Shown: positions 1 to 12,975 of the stretch, piece after piece
Position numbering within the stretch: position 1 is the stretch's first letter
Layout: each line of letters starts with the position of its first letter
DNA from: Paramecium tetraurelia
Lineage: Eukaryota; Ciliophora; Oligohymenophorea; Peniculida; Parameciidae
Reading direction: 5' to 3'
DNA length: 64,000 nt
NCBI RefSeq assembly: GCF_000165425.1
Contig: NW_001798959.1
Location: 78,033-142,032 of the forward strand
Position numbers and translations under genes: made by a program
The notes under the pieces: generated by a model
Told to the model about the DNA's origin: nothing
Seen by the model: only the letters and a program-made list of their open reading frames with translations
Database searches by the model: none

Positions 1-1
1 A

Positions 2-1480
2 TCATTTATCATTTTATTTCAATTCTCTTTTTGCTGCTGCCGTGTATAGCAATGCCTTCAAGAAATTATTTTACAAATTTATCACTTTCGACCCCTGGTA
101 GAGTATTTCTTAACTCTCCTCAGATAACTCGTAATTTACTGGGACACCAAAAATACTAGGATTCGTTTTTGGATTCCCATCAAAAAATTCATAAGAAGTA
201 TCATCAAGTGAATTGCTGATCTCAAACTACTCATTTAAAGTTTATTCATTCAATTCCTCATTTTAATTAATTTATTATAAGATTAGATTTAATTATTCTT
301 ATGATTAATCTTGTTATTATGCTTATTCTTATTATGATTATTTAGACAACTCTTATTATTATCCTGATGATTCTTTTTATTATTCTAACAATTGTTATTA
401 TTATTCTGATGATTCTTTTTATTATTATTCTGATGATTCTTTTTATTCTTATTATTAATTTAAATCTTAAGTAATCTCTATCTAAGTTTTCTCTGCTGCT
501 TATTCTTAATCTTATTATTACTTTATAAAGGCCTATTAATCTGAGTTTTGTAAATCTTAATTTTCATTTTAAGTTATATCTTACATACTATTACTTGCAT
601 CAGTTTTCTTAGCATCAGTATTAATTACTTTATCACTTTGATATTGTTCTTCATTTTTATCAATAAACTTTCTTAAACACTTCTCAAAATTTGTCACAAA
701 TTCATCTGTTAAAAAGTAAAACTCATAATGAATTTATGAATGTTTATTTTCTTCTGCTTTCAGATATACTTTTGATTCAGGGATAGATTTCAACAATTTT
801 TTATGGAAAAATATTCTATCAACTAAATTATTTGCTGGAGTATATAATCGTTATGCAAATAAAGGTCTGAATTCTATTTTTCCTTAATATTATTGTTTTA
901 ATTTTATAACATATTTTTCAATAGACTTATTAGTTTTCCCTAATTTTATCAATTTCTTCTCTTCTCCATTCCAAATTATTTTTGCTGTCGTTTCAACCAC
1001 ATAAAGTAACTACCACTTTTCATCTCGATATTTATAATTGTCAGAAACCGATTAATCAATATCTCTAATCTTATTCATTAATAATCGATCATTTTCTTTG
1101 ATGACCTTCTCATCAGAAAATTCAGGGTTGTTTGACAGCTTAAATAGATACACTAATCGTAAATTCAGATCCTCTTCAATAGTCTCGAAATCATCAATTA
1201 GTTAATTAATCACATCATCCGAAGCTCCCTTTATTGGATTCTTCTAAGCCTGATTCAATATCTAAATAAAAATTGCAGTTGTTATGTAACCACTCTCCTA
1301 ATATTCAATTCCAAAGTGTTTAAACGGAGTTTCCAATCTTAAATAGGATTACGAAAAATTAAGAAAATTGACTTGCTTAGACATTAGTTCGAATTACACT
1401 AAGCAGTCTACCTTATCTAATTTGTAGGTAATATAAATTGCCTACTTACTCTATTTTTCTTGAATCGAATGAATGCTCAT
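2..1480 (-). CDS. Asn-rich hypothetical protein
   Basis: One uninterrupted frame of 492 codons, from ATG at 1478-1480 to TGA at 2-4, with TAA/TAG read as Gln. I do not recognise the protein. The N-terminal 300 residues are of mixed composition and look globular. The stretch encoded around 290-560 is a low-complexity run dominated by Asn, Lys, Gln and His, built from a repeated 'NNKKNHQNN'-like unit (DNA repeat at about 365-450). The last 70 residues are ordinary again and include NPSIFGVPVNYELSEE. An alternative 33-nt GTAAG...TAG intron near the start would remove 11 residues without changing frame. No signal peptide or membrane segment is visible. The stop lies one base inside the window, so the gene is complete. 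Confidence 0.75.
365..450. repeat. Short tandem repeat coding Asn/Lys/His/Gln
   Basis: The plus strand repeats 'attattctgatgattctttt' several times with small variations. On the coding (minus) strand this becomes a run of Asn, Lys, Gln and His codons. It lies inside the Asn-rich ORF and keeps its frame, so it is a low-complexity coding repeat, not an intergenic satellite. Confidence 0.7.
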
Positions 1481-1562
1481 TTAATTATTTATTTGATTAT
1501 ATATTTATCATTTAAATTTTAGTACTAACTTTTTATTTTATAGAATACAAATTTATCATAAT

Positions 1563-3414
1563 TCAATTATCTAGATTTGAGATTTAAATATATTTTGTAT
1601 ATGATGGGTCCAATTAGGTTTAATCAGTATAGATCAAAAATTTCAAAGTTGTTTTATAATTTTATTAATTCTCTTAAAAAAATGATTCTGTTGAGATAAT
1701 ATTATATGGGCCAAGAATATTCAAAATGATTTAGTTTACAATACATTCTATTTCAAATGAATCCTAAGAATTTGGATTAATTTATTAATAAAATTAAGAC
1801 TCCATGTTATCAATTTGGTTTTTGTGCTCAAAAATATAAGAAAATGATATAAGGTTTAAGTCTGGAATAAAATTTAATTTTTTTTCTACTTTTTAATTTA
1901 TTTTCAATTAGATGACACTATGAGTTTCAGATATTTTTATAATCTTATTAAAACAATTAATTAATAGTTGAGTTAATAATCGAGCATTTAAATATAGTTT
2001 TTATTATTCGACACCACCTGGGCAATCTAATTCAAACTTTTTTGAATGCAATTAACAATAATGAATAAAGTAATTTGACAACGCCCTATTCAATTTATCA
2101 ATTGTCAATTATTCAATTTACTATTTTAAAAAAGACATCTTTCCTTTTTACAAATATATTAGATGATTCTTTATGAAATTTAATGAAAATTGAATATTGC
2201 AATATTATTTTCTCAATGTTTCATTATCAATGTCTAAACTCTTATCAAGTTCATTTAATTTTAGATAATTATCTTCTAATGCTTTTCCAATTAATATAAG
2301 TGCTTCTTGAAATTTTAACTTTAAGGCTTTTATGTTACTTTCATATTTTTATATCTGCAGCCTGACTTGGTTTTTACGTATAATTAATATTAAAATAGAC
2401 CTTTGATACTGAACTCTTGCAATTTCAATATTCAGTATCCCTTCATCCCCAATAGCTTATATGCATATATTATTTTGATCCTATCCTAATTTTTCGTTAT
2501 TAATTAAATCATATAAATATTCTTCTAAATTTAATTGCTTATGAAACTGTTTATTCTAACCTATGCTATTGGAATTATCACACATATTTGTTCCAATCGT
2601 ATAAGTTCTCAAAAACTCTTTAAATTAGTTCCCATTATGTTCCTTTTAAAATGATGATTCATAAGCTTTATTTACAAACTCAAGTTCAAAACTATTTATT
2701 TTCTTGTTGAAACTTACTGCAAATAATGGATCTTAAACAAATTCATAAATGATTGATCTAATAGTGATAAATTATTATACTATTAAGACTTGATTGTAAT
2801 TTATTATGAGAATTCTTATCTTAATGTATATATTCAAATAAATGTGTCATTATTCCTTATATAAAGGTCATCAATATGCTAAATACTATATATGGTAGTT
2901 AATCGACCGAAAATTCAACAAATAGCCCCAAACTTATGCAAGCACTTGAGAATATGAATAAAGGTTTATGTTTAAAATCGCAGTATTAGATGAGCGTCTA
3001 AAATAAGAGAGAACATGAATATCCGTAATTATATAGGGGTCTAAATTACATTATTATTTACATATTATCTTTGACATAAGTGATTAAAGCTCCACCAGCT
3101 ACATATGAAACAAACATTAAAGTTAATATATTCTTCAAATAGGGTTATAGTTATTTGCTAAAAAAGAGCAAGATTATCTAAGCAATCATGAGAATAGCAA
3201 TAAGGATAACGATATAGATTTAGGCATCTTAAATAATGAATACCAGCATAGAAATAAATAACACAAAAAAGCCAAGTGCAAGTGAGGATCTGAAGAAATA
3301 GAGCCTTTAAACATTAAATTTTTCTTAATATTGAGATTCATGAGAAGGGTCATAAAAGCTTAAAGTCCATTTTCTGAATAAATTAAACATCTTAAAATAA
3401 ATAACAAGAATCAT
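1563..3414 (-). CDS. Multi-pass membrane protein with degenerate histidine-kinase-like tail
   Basis: Removing two canonical introns (2758-2789, 32 nt; 2692-2717, 26 nt, GTAAG...TAG) gives 597 residues. The first 200 residues contain about six hydrophobic segments (for example SLALGFFVLFISMLVFII and LTLMFVSYVAGGALI). The C-terminal part has a helical region, then a piece resembling the start of a GHKL/HATPase domain, with an N-box-like LLINCFNKIIKIS. No phospho-accepting His box and no clear glycine-rich ATP lid are visible, so catalysis is doubtful. The architecture is like a membrane sensor histidine kinase, but the assignment is an inference from a weak motif. The start could also be the in-frame ATG at 3388-3390. 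Confidence 0.55.
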
Positions 3415-4218
3415 GAAATTATTATATTTGAATTCATTTTAATAAAATTTAGAATATATGGGTTATAATAAAATTATACTTTATCTATTTAAAAAGATGT
3501 ATAAATTATAATAGATGATAATGAAATCTCTATATAAATTTATTATTTCAATAAATTCACACATTTATTTGTATGCATTTAATTATTCCAATTGTAGCGA
3601 AATATTATCAACTTTAATAAGGATTGGAAGGTTGTGTCTGAAAATATTCAAGTTATACTAGAAAATTTTATATTTGAAATTTTATTCACAAATCAAAATC
3701 ACTAATCAGTATGTATTAATGAGGTAATCATTAGTCCTATGTTAGAAAGAAGAGATCTTGGTCTTACTTGAGTTTCAAATCTAAATGGTTTTGGTTTGGA
3801 AAATACTATTAAATAAATCAAGTTATTAAAGCTATTGATAATTAGGGGATGAGACTATGATTGGATGAATTTATAGCAATGTATTAATTATTTCAAAATG
3901 AAATAATTATCAAAGTAAAAATTTGACTTTTATTTTATTATTATGATTTGAAGATTTTGGAAATGTATAGTAAAAGTTCTGTTGAACGATTAAGTAAATA
4001 ATTTAACTTCTTATTTTATGGTTTAATTATTTTGTGAATTTGGAAATAAAATGCTGGAAGTTGTTTTTAAAAATAATAATTAAAAAATTATAATTAATCT
4101 CTAAAATTAATCCAAATTATTATTAAATTAGAATTTAGAAAATCTTCATTTATTGTACTTTCTTATATAATGCATAATTTATTGATGAATTTTGGCATGT
4201 TCTATGATTTAATTAATT
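3415..4218. other. Intergenic, AT-rich, no gene seen
   Basis: The stretch separates the 5' end of the membrane/HATPase gene from the 3' end of the EGF-like gene. I found no convincing reading frame or RNA gene. It contains a perfect 11-bp inverted repeat at 3885-3909 (see separate entry). Confidence 0.6.
3885..3909. repeat. Perfect 11-bp inverted repeat, 3-nt loop
   Basis: The arms 'taattatttca' and 'tgaaataatta' are exact reverse complements around 'aaa'. The hairpin sits in a long intergenic space, 300 bp beyond the stop codon of the downstream EGF-like gene. In DNA this AT-rich, palindromes occur by chance, so any function is speculative. Confidence 0.5.
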
Positions 4219-6144
4219 TCAAAAATTAAATAAAACTTATATAATCATGAAATGTAACAATATTTCAAAGGAGGGATTTTTAATTGATTCTACAATCGTT
4301 TGATAATCAAATGTTTTTTAAATAGGGGATCTTTCAATTACGTAGGGTCCAAAATAGGCATCAAAACTTGCTTCTGCATAATAGTCATATAATTTATGTA
4401 TCCTGCATAAATTAATAGTAGAATTGGATTTGCATCTTAATTGAGTCGGCCTTTGAATTTGACTAAGCAAAAAGTTTGTCACAATGGTGATGTTAGTATT
4501 GATGTTTAAAATAAGGTTGGTATTGATTGAAAAGACCTAACAGTTCATGTATTATGAATAAATGTTCTATCCAATAAAATAGCTAAGTTAAGGTGAGTAA
4601 AGTGTCATTTAGGCAAAGATAAAGCTGGAGCTCAAAAATATACATTTTGATGAATAGTCAACAAATGTATTTGAGGTGTACTCCAATTAGAATGTGTTAT
4701 TTTCAATTTTTTTTAATTAATTAATGGTTGATATATAAAAGATAAAATTAGTGTATGAAATTATTCCAGTCATTTCGAATAAATTTTTGATATTTGAAAC
4801 AGATTTGAATATATCTATGGTTATATTAGTCTTATTGTTAATAATGGATTTAATGGCTAGAGTATCATAAATTAAAAGCAATTGCTGGCTAAAATAGAAA
4901 GATTTAGAGTTGACTAAATCAAACAGCATTTAGTCGTATCCTTATGTTTCTTTGACCAATAAGTAGAGAATTCTTTGAAAAGTGGAGCTATGGTTATTGA
5001 GATAATATTACTTATCCAATGTTTGAGTTTGAAAATTGTCGATTAGGATTTGAAAATAGGATTGAGTCTAATTATAATAAGCTTCATCTATATAAGTTTA
5101 GCATTGATCTCCCGTATAATTATCTTTGCAAAGACAATACTATAAAGGTTGGTAGGATGATTGCACTTGTCCATTATTATTGCATTCTGAGTTTTAGAGG
5201 AAGTGCACATAATCGTATTGGGGGAGGAGTACTTTTAATTCTCCAGTGGACCATTCTAAGCAAGAATATCTCTATGTCCAATTCGTTAGATTATTATCAG
5301 ATAGAACAGTGATATTGCAATCAATCGTAGATTAGTAGGCCCATTGTTGTCCAATCTGATGAAACCAATCAGTTTAGTAATATTGAATGGCATCTGAATC
5401 AATAACAATGATTGTTATAATGTATAATTTATCAGTCCAAGTTGGAGTTAATGAAATGTTTATAAAGGAGGTTTTCTATTCAGAGATTGTCGACAAAATA
5501 GGACCAAATCTCGTGGGATCTTTGATGAAGATCTTCCAGTCATAGGTGGCAGCTGTAGATAGAATAATTTAGGTTTGCTCTGGATTCACTAATTTTTATA
5601 AGGAAATAATTTGTTTAGGAATTAGATCTCCTTTTAAAAGCATAATTCGAATTTATAACAGTTGAGAGAATATCTAAATTTTATTTTTAGTCGCTATAAC
5701 TCTAATGAAATAATCTGAATTGATCTAGAGTCTAGTCTAATTAATTTGAAATGTCGCTCCATTCATTACAAGTTTATTGCTATCATTTTAAATAGGCAGA
5801 TCTATTAAATTATAGAATCTGCGAGGTTCTTAAAGAGTAAAATTAAACTCTTGTCGTTCTGCCAGCAAAATTTAATTACCCAATCTAACAGCCCAATCAG
5901 TATAAGCTCGCTTTTGGTATTGTTAAGTTAGACAGCCATTGACAGTCATGGCAGGATCTGAGTTGATGTACAATAATTCCCATTAGATATCCATTTCTTC
6001 CTCTAATACATCCTCAACGACAATGATTAAATCCTTCTTGCTTTCGTGATTGACACAAAACTCATTAATCACTTATCTAGTGGAATTCAAGATAATCAGA
6101 TAGCAATCAAAGTGAAAGAGAAATAAAAGTAAGTACAAATTCAT
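4219..6144 (-). CDS. EGF-like surface protein, probably GPI-anchored
   Basis: A single exon of 641 residues. The N-terminus is a signal peptide (MNLYLLLFLFHFDCYLIIL). The ectodomain is mostly beta-like. Around residues 300-345 a Cys-rich segment ends in CLCKDNYTGDQC, a typical EGF-like C-x-C...Y-x-G-x-x-C ending. The protein finishes with a short hydrophobic stretch (FEILLHFMIIQVLFNF) and no cytoplasmic tail, as expected for a GPI-attachment signal. This suggests a secreted or GPI-anchored cell-surface protein; the ligand is unknown. No transmembrane segment is seen elsewhere. The antisense strand carries a 97-codon open frame (5019-5312) that is only a shadow of this gene. Confidence 0.7.
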
Positions 6145-6281
6145 TTATATTAATAATTACATGAATTACACATCCATTGATTATAATTTAATACAACAAT
6201 AAGACAATGATGTAAACTTCATTTGAACTTGATAAATAGATAGATCTGATATACATTTTTTGATCACAAAAAAAGTTAAAC

Positions 6282-7547
6282 TCATGATTGATGTAATGTT
6301 TATTAGGGTTAAAGTTATGATTGCTGTTATTCCGGGCCCTAATTTAAAAATAACATCTCATTAAAGGCAAGGAGAAAGTCTTTCAAATCTTCTTGTTTTA
6401 AAATAGTTGTCTTTTCTGGCTATTTAGAATTGGTATTATTCATTTTATTGACATCAAATTCCCGCAATTCATTTTCAACATGTTCCAACCACACTTTGTA
6501 TGCTTCTTCTTCATTCGTGATCTGTGCCATATTCAACTAAGGAGGCGGTGACATGTATGGTATGTATGAAAATTAGGAGGATGCTACTAAAAATGTACCC
6601 ACCAAAATCACCCACGAGTGAAACACTAAGGGTGCATATGTTCGATAGGAATCCAAGATCAAAATTTTGAGAGTGTGGAAGGTGGCTTCTTCAAATTTCT
6701 TAGGGACACATTTCTTGCATATTACTTCAATGTAATCATTGGGTAATTTAATATCGAATTCATATTCAATTACCTTCAGGATTCTGCTTTCAGCTATGCA
6801 GAGTTTGTTTTACAATGATTACATTAAAGCCTCGTTTGCCATTCTTGTTTGTTCAATTGATTGCATGATCCTGTGAAAGCTGATTAATAATTTTCTCATT
6901 CTTGGATCACCGTCTTTGATTTTTTAAGCCAATAGGAGAGATGCAGCTGCAACAATCTAAGTTAAATATGGTATTGTTTACAAATCTGTCATATTGTAGA
7001 TAACATTTGTGATGAAAGAAATAATTACATAAATGAATTGCTAAAGACACTGTTGAATAGGAGTTCAGTTCCAAATTGATGGCCAGATCAATAACGAATT
7101 AGGCATTTCCATTTAGTAATTTTCTTTAGACTTAAGCAGAGATTTCATATTCTGTGTTTATGTTTTGAAAAATGTCTTTCTTCTTAATTAATTTCATAAT
7201 ATAATTTTTATATTTATTAAAATCATATATTTTCAAGAATGTTGGATCGATAAGGAAGTCCTTTTTTGATTCGATCGAGTACTTAAAGGACCGGGACTTT
7301 TTTCAGCCAATTTAAATGTACTCTTTTCAATTACAATTTTCTTCGGTTTACTTATCCTCAATGTTCGTGTGGATTTTATTGATTGATTTTCTTCAGATGG
7401 TTCTGATTCCTATTTTAGTACAGTATCCTGTGGGGAATCTACTATCATTAACAAGTGTTCATGCACTTATTATTCATTAAATTATTTCAAATTTGTTAAT
7501 AAGGGACTCATACGATCATCAGTTGATATGAGCATATCTACAGTCAT
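6282..7547 (-). CDS. Cyclin-box protein
   Basis: About 400 residues. The cyclin fold is recognisable in the middle: a helix with YDRFIVAAASLLLAQKIKDG, then RKLLISFHRIMQ, AESRILKVIEYEFDIKLP, and a second-repeat-like helix FHTLKILILDSYRTYAP. The AAxxLLLAxKxxD pattern followed by the LxxEyexxxxLP motif is characteristic of cyclin N-terminal domains, most like the transcription and splicing cyclins (C/K/L/T). A 25-nt intron interrupts the first box (gtaaacaat...cttag). A second intron (about 38 nt) is needed near 7290 to join the N-terminal exon and is less certain. The partner CDK cannot be told from sequence. The Pro/Gln-rich C-terminus ends LHQS. Confidence 0.7.
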
Positions 7548-8444
7548 AAAAGTAGAAACCTTTTAATCTTCCTTTTCTTTCCTAACTAATAAGTTATCGT
7601 TTATGCAAAGTATAGATGCAATAAAATAATCTTCCAAATTCGGTATCGAATTGTTACATATGGAAATAATCAATAAATAAAATTATTTAACTATTTTGGA
7701 CTTTTTCTTATTTTATGAATCGATCAAATGATAATTTATAATTCTCGCAGCTTTAATCACACAAATAAGAGATACAATAACATAAAATCCATACACAAAG
7801 CAAAGACTATTGAGTCAAAGAGATTTAATTATTTGAATTACAAGATATATCAATATAAACCTAAATGATTATAACAGAATTATTTCCTAAATCAAACTTA
7901 CAAGTGTTCTTTGTAACATTGTTAGTAAAATAAATAAAGCCAAAGAATTGAAATCTATTTATGACAATAATTAATGTTTGCTTTTCTAAAAGACAAAATG
8001 AAAATATCAAATTTGAGATAGAATGTAGAGATGAACTATTTGAACCATAATACCTGGATGATCATAACAATTTTTAATGGAAAAGAAGAGAGTTATTACA
8101 TTAGAATTTTTTGATTTTTGAGGTTTAACTTGAATTTTAGTAATCGGATTTTATAAATATTAAGTGTTTTAATTTTACTAATTTTGGAGTAGATATGTAT
8201 GTTGGGTTTAGTTGATATATCTTGATATTTTGAATATACAGTTTAAAAAATTGAGTTGAGATAAGGAAATCAAATAGGTAGGTAGTTTTTTTGAGATAAG
8301 AGGATATCTTTAAATTGGCAATTTATTTAAGAGTGTGGGAGAAGTTTAAAGATGTGTTGAGAAAGAGTTGCTTAAAATTGTGAATAATGAGTACTAGAAA
8401 TTTATAATAATGTTAATTTTTAGAAGATTGTATAAATTCTCATC
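7548..8444. other. Intergenic, no gene seen
   Basis: An AT-rich spacer between two divergent genes (cyclin leftward, adenylosuccinate lyase rightward), so both promoters must lie here. A 37-codon frame starting near 8000 is too short and ordinary to support. I see no tRNA-like fold. Confidence 0.6.
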
Positions 8445-9927
<1,483 letters not shown>

Positions 9928-10152
9928 TTGGTTTTTTAAAATAATATATATGATGTATTTCAATGAAATTCCACAAGATATTTCATATTTCTAAGGAGTT
10001 TAGAGTATTTTGTGCTATACTTAACAAAATTTAATTTAATTGATTGAATTAGTAATAAACCCTGATTTATTTATAATATCATAAGAATATCTAGACAATT
10101 ATCATTTGAATCTAACTAAATTTAGAATTTATTATTATAATTAATTTGATCG

Positions 10153-11043
10153 ATGGATTAAAAAGATTTCAAGATCGAGACTTTAAGCGAATAATTCACA
10201 AAGAAATTTCAAGTGACTCTTACATTAAGGGAACCAATCAATCATGACTCCTATTTGTTCAGATTCGATTTCAAAAATCCAAAAGAGAGATTAGGAATGC
10301 AAGCTATCCAGCACATCAAAATCTCGTAAAATATCATTTTATATTGAGTGGCTTTAATATGAAAGGTGACGCAGTTGAAAGAGCTTACACACATGTGTTT
10401 GAATAAGATGGATATTTTTAGATACCTATCAAAATATATAGGCCAAATGTACATCCTCAATTTCCAAATGGAGGAGAATTGACTCCATGGCTAGAAAAAT
10501 TAAATGTAGTATATGGGATTTATTGATAGCTAAATTCAGAATTGACGATTAAAAGGTGCTTAGGAAAACTATTTTATCATAATAATCAATTTATTGTTAG
10601 GCCAAAATTGAATAATACTTGGTCATAATTTGATACCGTGCTATTTATTTGCGGAGGGAGTGGTATCACTCCAGCATATTAATTAATCCAATCGATATGC
10701 AATAATCCAAATGATAACACTAAAATGGTCATTTTGTATGCGAATAAAACTGAATAAGATATCTGGTTATAAAAAGAATTAAATCAATTCTAATCTAAGC
10801 ACAAGGATCAATTTACAGTCCATTTCACTGTAGACAAAGTAATTATATACAATACACTTTAAGTTTGATGAGAATTGGAAAGGTCTGAAAGGTCATGTGA
10901 ATTTCGAAATGATGGCTTCAACATTTCCAAAACCAACTGAAACTACATTAGGTGTATTATGCGGACCTAAAACCATGAACAAGTTAGTCATATAACTCTA
11001 TGAATAATTCGGAGTAAAGAAAGATAATATAGTAAAATTTTGA
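10153..11043 (+). CDS. NADH-cytochrome b5 reductase-like flavoprotein
   Basis: 272 residues after removing introns 10326-10348, 10506-10529 and 10839-10863. The protein has the two-domain FNR layout. The FAD domain carries a KIYRPNVHP segment (cf. R-x-Y-T/S-P in the family) and ends near the first third. The NAD domain contains the CGGSGITPAYQLIQSI motif (G-G-S/T-G-I-T-P) and the late LCGPKTMNK motif (C-G-P-x-x-M). These match cytochrome b5 reductase, which passes electrons from NADH to cytochrome b5 for lipid desaturation and related reactions. No N-terminal membrane anchor is visible, so it may be soluble or myristoyl-independent. The R-x-Y-S/T motif has diverged, so the exact electron acceptor is an inference. 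Confidence 0.85.
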
Positions 11044-11209
11044 GTAGGATATAGTATTATAAACTTTTAACAGTTTTTTCTACATTTACTTCAACACTCT
11101 AATCATCACATATCTTATACCCTTTAGATTATATTACATTTTACAATTTCAATACTAAATTAAGTAAATCATAAAAATAAAGACATTGGAAATTTGAATA
11201 TAAATATAA

Positions 11210-12239
11210 TCATTTATTTGTTTAGCATTTAATGGCTTTTTCAATTCTGTCTTTCAGATTTAAATCAATTAGACTATTCACCTATTTGTTTTAGCATATC
11301 TATTTCAATCTTTGATTCAATCTAATCATCTCTTCTTCCTCTGAAATTCGTTTTCTAAATAAATTGGTCATTGATACTTATGTTAATCTATTTTCTCTTT
11401 GATCAACAGTTGTTATTGTTATTTATACTCAGCTATTCTTTGATGACTTTCGTGCTTTGCATCTTATTTTTTTATCTACACATCTATTTTGGACTTAAAT
11501 TTTTCATTCATCTTAGCTTACTCTTTTTGTTTCTCCATTTCCTTAGTTTCTTGATTATATTTGACCTTCTAAAAATTGATTTCATTAATCTCATGCAGTC
11601 TTTTAACCTAGTCATCAATCATCTTTATTTATAAATATCGTATTTGATACTTTTTTCTTTCTCTCAGTTCTATCTTCAGTATTTGATCTAAAGGTTGGTT
11701 GTTTTATTTTTAATAAATTGCTAGTAGATTTTATTTTGGGAACATCTTTTATTTCCTTTTTGAAATGTGTTTGAGATTTTGATAGCCAATCTTCTTCATT
11801 CCAATTCAATCGTCTCATTTCTTCATCTTAAATAAAATAGGCTGGATCTTCTCCAATCTAATAAATTAGATTAAATGAGCTACTTCCAATAATTCCTAAT
11901 GGGTTAATTGTGCCTTCAGTTTTTATTGCATTTCCAAAGGAGTTGGAATGTTGATATTCATTCTTTAGCAATGGTGTTTTTCTTCTTAAGTAAATTTCAT
12001 AGGAGGATGAATAGGCAATAGTTATATGAAATTTTGATCTTCTAAATCAAATTCAGTCTTCCTAGTTTCAATTTCTGATTATAATCTCTCAATTTTTAAG
12101 AATTTGTGGCAATAATTCTAAAACTAACTGTTCAATATCTTTACGATCTTTGATCTCAATATACGTTTCTATAACCTTATAATGTGATTGAACTGTACTT
12201 TTCATTAATTGAAACCGAAGGAAATTTTGTATTAGACAT
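11210..12239 (-). CDS. Coiled-coil hypothetical protein
   Basis: 308 residues after removing four short introns (26, 26, 28 and 23 nt); the joined length is exactly divisible. The C-terminal 130 residues are rich in Lys, Glu and Gln with heptad-like spacing (for example EMEKQKEQAKMNEKFKSK) and should form coiled coil. The N-terminal half is mixed and carries an acidic-aromatic stretch, MRRLNWNEEDWLSKSQ. I recognise no catalytic domain. Highly charged coiled-coil proteins of this size are common in ciliary and basal-body proteomes, but nothing here proves that location. Confidence 0.7.
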
Positions 12240-12975
12240 ATTTTTTTAATAATAAATTTAATAAATAGAATTCTTCATGTAAATAAGCATACATATTTTA
12301 ATTTAAGTAAGTGCTTTTTGAAAACAATTTGTTTTTTGTCTGAAATGTTATTTTTTATGGTTAATTTTTAGATTCTTTAGAATTGGTATAAGCGAAGTCA
12401 AATATAGTAAGAAATTTATCATGGAAGGTATTCTCGCTGTTACCTTAAAACTAGATACTGGAATTTAATTGTCTTAACTTCATACATTAATGGTAAGATT
12501 ATTTTGGCAAAACTGGATTGAACTGCAAATTTTGATATTTATATCTTAATAATTTAATGGTATTTCCCCCAATTGAATTATATTCCCTTAAATTTTATTT
12601 ATATGCCGATATCTATTAGACATAATACAGTATTTAAATAGAATATCCTTCATTAAAATGGATAATTAAAGAATTACTTTGTTAATTTCAATACTATAAT
12701 GTACACTAAATGTATTATCAAGTTATTAATTAATAATTAATTTCCCATCTAAATAAGTCTGAAGATATTCATTATATAAATATCTTCAAACTTATTTTCA
12801 TATAAAAAGATATAACATTCTATTTTAACCACAATGATATCACTTTTATACTGTTATATTAATTGGAAATGATTATTAGAAACAAATTATAAGAAAAACT
12901 TAATTATTTAAACAAAATCTTTGCTTTTTAATCATTAATTTATTTACTTTTAAAATCTCTTCTTTACAAAAAGAA
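12240..12975. other. Intergenic, divergent promoters, no gene seen
   Basis: Spacer between two divergently transcribed genes. A 51-codon frame on the plus strand (starting near 12421, MEGILAVTLKLDTG...) is open, but it is short and followed by no further exon I can join. Confidence 0.55.

Noticed and set aside
5019-5312. 97-codon plus-strand frame MFEFENCRLGF... ending in TGA
   Set aside because: It is antisense to the EGF-like gene, whose 641-codon frame has clear domain structure; the plus frame has no continuation.
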